This document shows positions 59,706 to 64,000 of a DNA stretch of 64,000 bases, piece by piece. Within the stretch, counting starts at the first letter, position 1. Each line of letters opens with the position of its first letter. Location of the stretch: NCBI RefSeq assembly GCF_001277255.1, contig NZ_CP012264.1, forward strand, positions 2,480,001 to 2,544,000, written 5' to 3'. The stretch comes from Cronobacter condimenti 1330. GTDB lineage: Bacteria > Pseudomonadota > Gammaproteobacteria > Enterobacterales > Enterobacteriaceae. The notes beneath the pieces are model-generated. The model did not search any database, was not told where the DNA came from, and worked only from the letters and a program-made list of their open reading frames with translations. A program made the translations under genes and the position numbers.

Positions 59706-61181
59706 TTATTCGAACTCGTTCCAGGAACGGCCGTCGCGGGTAATCATGGCGACTGATGCAACAGGCCCCCATGTGCCAGCCTGATATGGCTTCGGCGCAT
59801 CGTTGTCCGCCGCCCACGCTTCGGTGATGGAATCCACCCATTTCCACGCTTCTTCCACTTCATCGCGACGCACAAACAGCGCCTGAATGCCGCGCATGGT
59901 TTCCAGCAGCAGGCGCTCGTAAGCATCCGCCAGGTGGCTTTCGTTAAAGGTTTCGGAATAGCTCAGATCAAGCTTGGTCGTCTGAAGGTTATGCTTGTGA
60001 TCAAGACCCGGCACTTTGTTGAGCACCTGGATATCCACGCCTTCATCCGGCTGCAGACGAATAGTCAGCTTATTCTGTGGCAGTTCCTGCCAGGACTCTT
60101 TAAAGAGGTTCAGTTCCGGATTTTTGAAATAGACCACGACTTCCGAGCATTTCGTCGGCAGACGTTTGCCGGTGCGCAGATAGAACGGCACGCCCGCCCA
60201 GCGCCAGTTGTCGATATCAACACGAATCGCGACGAAGGTTTCGGTATGGCTGGTTTTGTTAGCGCCCTCTTCTTCCAGGTAACCAGGCACTTTTTTACCC
60301 TGCGCAAAACCCGCGGTGTACTGGCCGCGAACGGTTTTCTCACGCACGTTAGTGCGATCGATGCGACGCAGGGATTTCAGCACTTTCACTTTTTCATCGC
60401 GAATGCTGTCAGCGGTCAGATCTGATGGCGGTGACATCGCTATCATGCAAAGAATTTGCAGCAGGTGGTTCTGGATCATGTCGCGCATCTGGCCGGCCTG
60501 ATCGAAATATCCCCAGCGGCCTTCAATACCCACTTCTTCCGCCACGGTAATTTCCACGTGGTCGATAGTGCGGTTGTCCCAGTTGTTGACGAAAAGCGAG
60601 TTGGCAAAACGCAGCGCCAGCAGGTTGAGCACCGTCTCTTTACCGAGGTAATGGTCGATGCGATATACCTGGCACTCTTCAAAATATTTACCGACCTGGT
60701 CGTTGATTTCTCGGGAAGTTTCAAGCGACGTACCCAGCGGTTTTTCCATCACAACGCGCGCGGGCTTGGCGTTGAGTTTCGCCGCCCCCAGACCGTCGCA
60801 AATCGCGCCGAACGTGCTTGGCGGCATTGCGAAGTAGTTAATGGTGACGCGGTTTTCTTGATCCAGCATGTCGCCAAGACGGGTAAATGCGGCGGTGTCG
60901 TTCACGTCCAGATTACAAAAATCGAGGCGGCCGCTTAAGGTATCCCACAGGGCTTCGTCGATTTTCTCTTTCATGAAGGTTTCAAGCGCTTCACGGACGA
61001 CTTTGGTATAGGCTTTTTTATCCCAGTCCGCGCGGCCAACCCCAAGAATGCGGGTATCAGGGTGAATTTGCCCCGCTTTTTCCAGCTGATACAGGGAAGG
61101 CAACAGTTTTCGGCGCGCCAGATCGCCTTTGGCGCCGAAAATCACCAGGTCGCACGCCTGCGCTGTTTGCGTTACCGCCAT
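59706..61181 (-). CDS. zwf: Glucose-6-phosphate 1-dehydrogenase
   Basis: Zwf makes 6-phosphogluconolactone and NADPH, feeding the pentose-phosphate and ED routes. The 491 residues show the nucleotide-binding GAKGDLARRKLLPSL (about 16-30), the active-site RIDHYLGKE (about 175-183) and substrate-binding EKPLGTS. It sits upstream of edd-eda on the same strand and opposite hexR, with a HexR-like box in its promoter. Confidence 0.97.
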   Translation of the reverse strand: MAVTQTAQACDLVIFGAKGDLARRKLLPSLYQLEKAGQIHPDTRILGVGRADWDKKAYTKVVREALETFMKEKIDEALWDTLSGRLDFCNLDVNDTAAFTRLGDMLDQENRVTINYFAMPPSTFGAICDGLGAAKLNAKPARVVMEKPLGTSLETSREINDQVGKYFEECQVYRIDHYLGKETVLNLLALRFANSLFVNNWDNRTIDHVEITVAEEVGIEGRWGYFDQAGQMRDMIQNHLLQILCMIAMSPPSDLTADSIRDEKVKVLKSLRRIDRTNVREKTVRGQYTAGFAQGKKVPGYLEEEGANKTSHTETFVAIRVDIDNWRWAGVPFYLRTGKRLPTKCSEVVVYFKNPELNLFKESWQELPQNKLTIRLQPDEGVDIQVLNKVPGLDHKHNLQTTKLDLSYSETFNESHLADAYERLLLETMRGIQALFVRRDEVEEAWKWVDSITEAWAADNDAPKPYQAGTWGPVASVAMITRDGRSWNEFE

Positions 61182-61225
61182 GTCTTTCTCCTCGTTTCGG
61201 AATACCTGTCGGGACAGGTCATCAT

Positions 61226-61240
61226 TGTAATTTTCTTACA
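61226..61240. promoter_or_regulatory. HexR box in the zwf promoter region
   Basis: TGTAATTTTCTTACA fits the HexR palindrome TGTAATTAAATTACA with the arms TGTAA/TTACA intact. It is 45 bp before zwf. The 353-bp zwf-hexR gap holds the divergent promoters and no gene. Confidence 0.8.
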
Positions 61241-61534
61241 CTGCACTCTACTGCTTTTACGTCTTTCAGGATACTCCTAAGCGTATGGCGCCGGTCACGA
61301 AAGCACCGCCCGCCGCAATAATCGCTGAAAAATTGGGCCGTTGCGCACGGCTGACGCTTTTTGCGCCGCTGTCGCCATAACAAAATCAGACCGCGATCAT
61401 GTTATGAAAAAAAACAACAACATTGTCTGTGGGTACCGGCCCGTACCTGTACTATCAGGAGTATATTCTTGATAAAACTAATCGTAGTTTCCCAATCGTG
61501 TGAAATTACTTTGTCTGCAGGTCTCATGTTAGCA

Positions 61535-62401
61535 ATGAACATGCTGGAAAAAATCCAGTCACAACTGGAACATCTGAGCAAATCTGAACGCAAAGTCGCC
61601 GAAGTGATACTGGCGTCGCCCTCCGAGGCCATCCATTCGAGTATCGCCACGCTCGCAAGCGTGGCAGGCGTCAGCGAACCCACCGTTAACCGATTCTGTC
61701 GCAGCCTTGATACCAAAGGCTTCCCCGATTTTAAGCTGCACCTTGCCCAGAGCCTCGCCAACGGTACGCCGTATGTCAATCGTAACGTTGATGAAGATGA
61801 TAGTGTTGAAGCGTATACCAGCAAGATTTTCGAATCCGCGATGGCAAGCCTCGATCATGTACGCCAGTCGCTGGATATGGCGACGGTCAACCGCGCGGTA
61901 GATATGCTCACACAGGCGAAGAAAATCGCCTTTTTCGGCCTGGGTTCATCGGCCGCGGTGGCGCATGACGCCATGAACAAATTTTTCCGCTTTAACGTGC
62001 CCGTTGTCTATTCCGAGGACATTGTAGTGCAGCGCATGAGTTGTATGAACGGCGCGGCCGACGATGTTGTCGTGCTGATTTCCCACACTGGCCGCACCAA
62101 AAGCCTGGTCGAACTGGCGCGTCTTGCCCGCGAAAACGACGCGATGGTGCTTGCCATTACCACACGCGGCTCGCCGCTCGCCCGCGAAGCGAGTCTCGCC
62201 CTGCTGCTCGACGTGCCGGAAGACACCGACATTTATATGCCGATGGTGTCACGGCTTGCGCAACTTACCGTCATTGACGTCCTGGCGACCGGTTTTACGT
62301 TGCGCCGGGGCGCAAAATTCCGGGATAACTTGAAGCGAGTCAAAGAAGCGCTCAAGGAATCGCGTTTTGATAAGACCTTACTGGTTTCTGACGACCAGTA
62401 A
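61535..62401 (+). CDS. hexR: HexR, RpiR-family regulator of glucose catabolism
   Basis: HexR represses zwf, edd-eda and other sugar genes and releases DNA on binding KDPG. From MNMLEKIQSQLEHLSKSERK it has 288 residues, with an N-terminal HTH (about 1-75, SEPTVNRFCRSLDTKGFPDF) and a C-terminal SIS sugar-phosphate-binding domain (FFGLGSSAAVAHDAMNKF, SHTGRTKSLVELA). ATG 61526 (adding MLA) has a better-spaced CAGG and is an alternative start. Confidence 0.95.
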   Translation: MNMLEKIQSQLEHLSKSERKVAEVILASPSEAIHSSIATLASVAGVSEPTVNRFCRSLDTKGFPDFKLHLAQSLANGTPYVNRNVDEDDSVEAYTSKIFESAMASLDHVRQSLDMATVNRAVDMLTQAKKIAFFGLGSSAAVAHDAMNKFFRFNVPVVYSEDIVVQRMSCMNGAADDVVVLISHTGRTKSLVELARLARENDAMVLAITTRGSPLAREASLALLLDVPEDTDIYMPMVSRLAQLTVIDVLATGFTLRRGAKFRDNLKRVKEALKESRFDKTLLVSDDQ

Positions 62402-62529
62402 GCATTTTGATAACAAAGTTGTAACTTATAAAGCCATTCGGTTATGGTTTGTGTCTCTTTCGAAACAGGCCAGCGCGCCGAATTTATGTTCACGCAACAC
62501 CAAAGTTGTTTCAGTCAACGGAGTAATAC

Positions 62530-63972
62530 ATGTCCAGACGGCTTCGCAGAACCAAAATCGTTACCACGTTAGGCCCGGCTACTGACCGCGATAATAACCT
62601 GGAAAAAATTATCGCCGCCGGCGCAAACGTAGTACGTATGAACTTCTCGCACGGGACGCCGGAAGATCACCAGCTTCGCGCTGACAAAGTCCGTGAGATC
62701 GCGGCCAAACTGGGGCGTCACGTCGCTATTCTGGGCGACCTGCAAGGGCCGAAAATCCGCGTCTCCACCTTCAAAGAAGGCAAAGTTTTCTTAAATATCG
62801 GCGATAAATTCCTGCTGGACGCCAATCTCGGCAAAGGCGAAGGCGATAAAGAAAAAGTCGGTATCGATTATAAAGGCCTGCCGGCAGATGTCGTGCCAGG
62901 CGATATCCTGCTGCTGGATGATGGCCGCGTACAGCTGAAAGTGCTTGAAGTGCAGGGCATGAAAGTCTTCACAGAAGTGACCGTAGGCGGCCCGCTGTCT
63001 AATAACAAAGGTATTAACAAGCTGGGCGGCGGCCTGTCAGCCGAAGCGCTGACGGAAAAAGATAAAGCGGATATCATCACCGCCGCAAAAATCGGCGTAG
63101 ATTACCTGGCGGTCTCCTTCCCGCGCTGCGGTGAAGATCTCAATTATGCCCGCCGTCTGGCGCGTGATGCTGGCTGTGACGCGAAAATCTGCGCCAAAGT
63201 CGAGCGCGCCGAAGCGGTAAGCAGCAATGAAGCGATGGATGACATCATTCTGGCGTCTGACGTCGTGATGGTCGCCCGTGGCGATCTGGGTGTTGAAATC
63301 GGTGATCCGGAGCTGGTCGGCATTCAGAAAACCCTCATTCGTCGTGCTCGTAAGCTGAATCGTGCCGTCATCACCGCGACCCAGATGATGGAGTCGATGA
63401 TCACCAACCCAATGCCGACCCGCGCCGAAGTCATGGACGTGGCGAACGCCGTTCTGGATGGTACCGATGCCGTGATGCTCTCAGCAGAAACCGCTGCGGG
63501 TCAGTACCCGGCTGAAACGGTATCCGCCATGGCACGCGTTTGTCTCGGTGCTGAGAAGATCCCAAGCATCAACGTCTCCAAACACCGTCTGGATGTGGAG
63601 TTTGATAACGTTGAAGAAGCGATCGCGATGTCGGCTATGTACGCCGCGAACCATCTGAAAGGCGTCAGCGCGATTATCACTATGACCGAATCAGGCCGTA
63701 CCGCGCTGATGACGTCTCGTATCAGTTCCGGTTTGCCGATTTTCGCGATGTCCCGCCATGAGCGCACCCTGAACCTCACTGCGCTATATCGCGGTGTCAC
63801 GCCGGTCTATTTCGACAGCGCCAACGACGGCGTGGCGGCGGCACAGGATGCCGTAAATCTGCTGCGCGACAAAGGGTATCTGGTGACCGGCGATCTGGTT
63901 ATTGTGACCCAGGGCGATATGATGGGCACTACTGGCAGCACCAACACCACCCGCGTGTTAACTGTCGATTAA
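62530..63972 (+). CDS. pykA: Pyruvate kinase II
   Basis: PykA transfers phosphate from PEP to ADP and is activated by AMP. The 480 residues equal K-12. Motifs include RRTKIVTTLGPA, VRMNFSHG, LGDLQGPKIRVSTF, the metal-binding CAKVERAEAV and VMVARGDLGVEIG, and ITATQMMESMI. It follows hexR with a 128-bp leader, possibly a HexR target. Confidence 0.97.
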   Translation: MSRRLRRTKIVTTLGPATDRDNNLEKIIAAGANVVRMNFSHGTPEDHQLRADKVREIAAKLGRHVAILGDLQGPKIRVSTFKEGKVFLNIGDKFLLDANLGKGEGDKEKVGIDYKGLPADVVPGDILLLDDGRVQLKVLEVQGMKVFTEVTVGGPLSNNKGINKLGGGLSAEALTEKDKADIITAAKIGVDYLAVSFPRCGEDLNYARRLARDAGCDAKICAKVERAEAVSSNEAMDDIILASDVVMVARGDLGVEIGDPELVGIQKTLIRRARKLNRAVITATQMMESMITNPMPTRAEVMDVANAVLDGTDAVMLSAETAAGQYPAETVSAMARVCLGAEKIPSINVSKHRLDVEFDNVEEAIAMSAMYAANHLKGVSAIITMTESGRTALMTSRISSGLPIFAMSRHERTLNLTALYRGVTPVYFDSANDGVAAAQDAVNLLRDKGYLVTGDLVIVTQGDMMGTTGSTNTTRVLTVD

Positions 63973-63976
63973 GCGT

Positions 63977-64000
63977 AAAAAAAGGGGCCTTCGCCCCTTT
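63977..64000 (+). terminator. pykA terminator (incomplete at window edge)
   Basis: Seven A, then AGGGGCC-TTCG-CCCCT, with its T-run cut by the end of the window. Confidence 0.8.

Overview
The window is a chromosomal segment of a GC-rich member of the Enterobacteriaceae. Gene order is that of the E. coli K-12 min-to-pykA region (ycgNML, minCDE, rnd, fadD, tsaB, pabB, sdaA, manXYZ, mntP, cspC, mgrB, kdgR, htpX, prc, proQ, letAB, rsmF, pphA, holE, exoX, ptrB, yebG, purT, eda, edd, zwf, hexR, pykA). The GC content, the protein-level divergence from E. coli and one accessory lipid operon suggest Cronobacter or a close relative. That genus call is inference; the family call is secure.

Left edge (1-1.4 kb): a prophage scar. 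A P22-type tailspike pseudogene (minus strand) meets the C-terminal part of a tyrosine integrase (plus strand) head to head beside the 3' end of ycgN. This is what remains if nearly the whole prophage interior was deleted. From 1.4 to 12 kb lie backbone genes: ycgN, ycgM, ycgL, the Min division-site system, RNase D, the fatty acyl-CoA synthetase FadD with two FadR-like operators, the Slp-family lipoprotein YeaY, TsaB, the helicase YoaA and the RidA-family YoaB.

11.9-19.9 kb: the most interesting part. Eight tightly overlapping minus-strand genes sit where K-12 carries yoaC. They encode a FabH/OleA-like ketoacyl synthase III, a 3beta-HSD/OleD-like reductase, a metallo-beta-lactamase-fold hydrolase, a PaaK/CapK-like adenylate-forming enzyme, a PAP2/inositolphosphotransferase-like membrane enzyme, a sterol-desaturase/fatty-acid-hydroxylase family membrane oxidase, and two tandem membrane fatty-acid desaturases. 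The order and overlaps imply one polycistronic pathway that builds or remodels a lipid. Its product cannot be read from sequence.

20-37 kb: yoaH, pabB, nudL, sdaA, the c-di-GMP phosphodiesterase gene pdeD, yoaE, the mannose PTS (manXYZ, with a Mlc/NagC-type palindrome), yobD, the manganese exporter mntP (two MntR-like boxes, a Fur-like box and a yybP-ykoY riboswitch), rlmA, yobF-cspC, a NAPE-PLD-like metallo-hydrolase gene directly behind yebO and mgrB, yobH, kdgR and htpX. 37-50 kb: prc, proQ, msrC, letAB, rsmF, yebV, yebW, pphA, two unlisted candidate small membrane proteins, the SdsR/SraC antisense small-RNA pair, yebY, and the copper genes yebZ and yobA.

50-64 kb: holE, exoX, ptrB, yebE, yebF, the LexA-controlled yebG, the PurR-controlled purT, and the Entner-Doudoroff/pentose-phosphate block eda-edd-zwf with its regulator hexR and the downstream pykA. 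Several genes use non-ATG starts (rnd and fadD TTG; sdaA, manX, rsmF, mgrB GTG). No rRNA, tRNA, insertion sequence or CRISPR array was seen.
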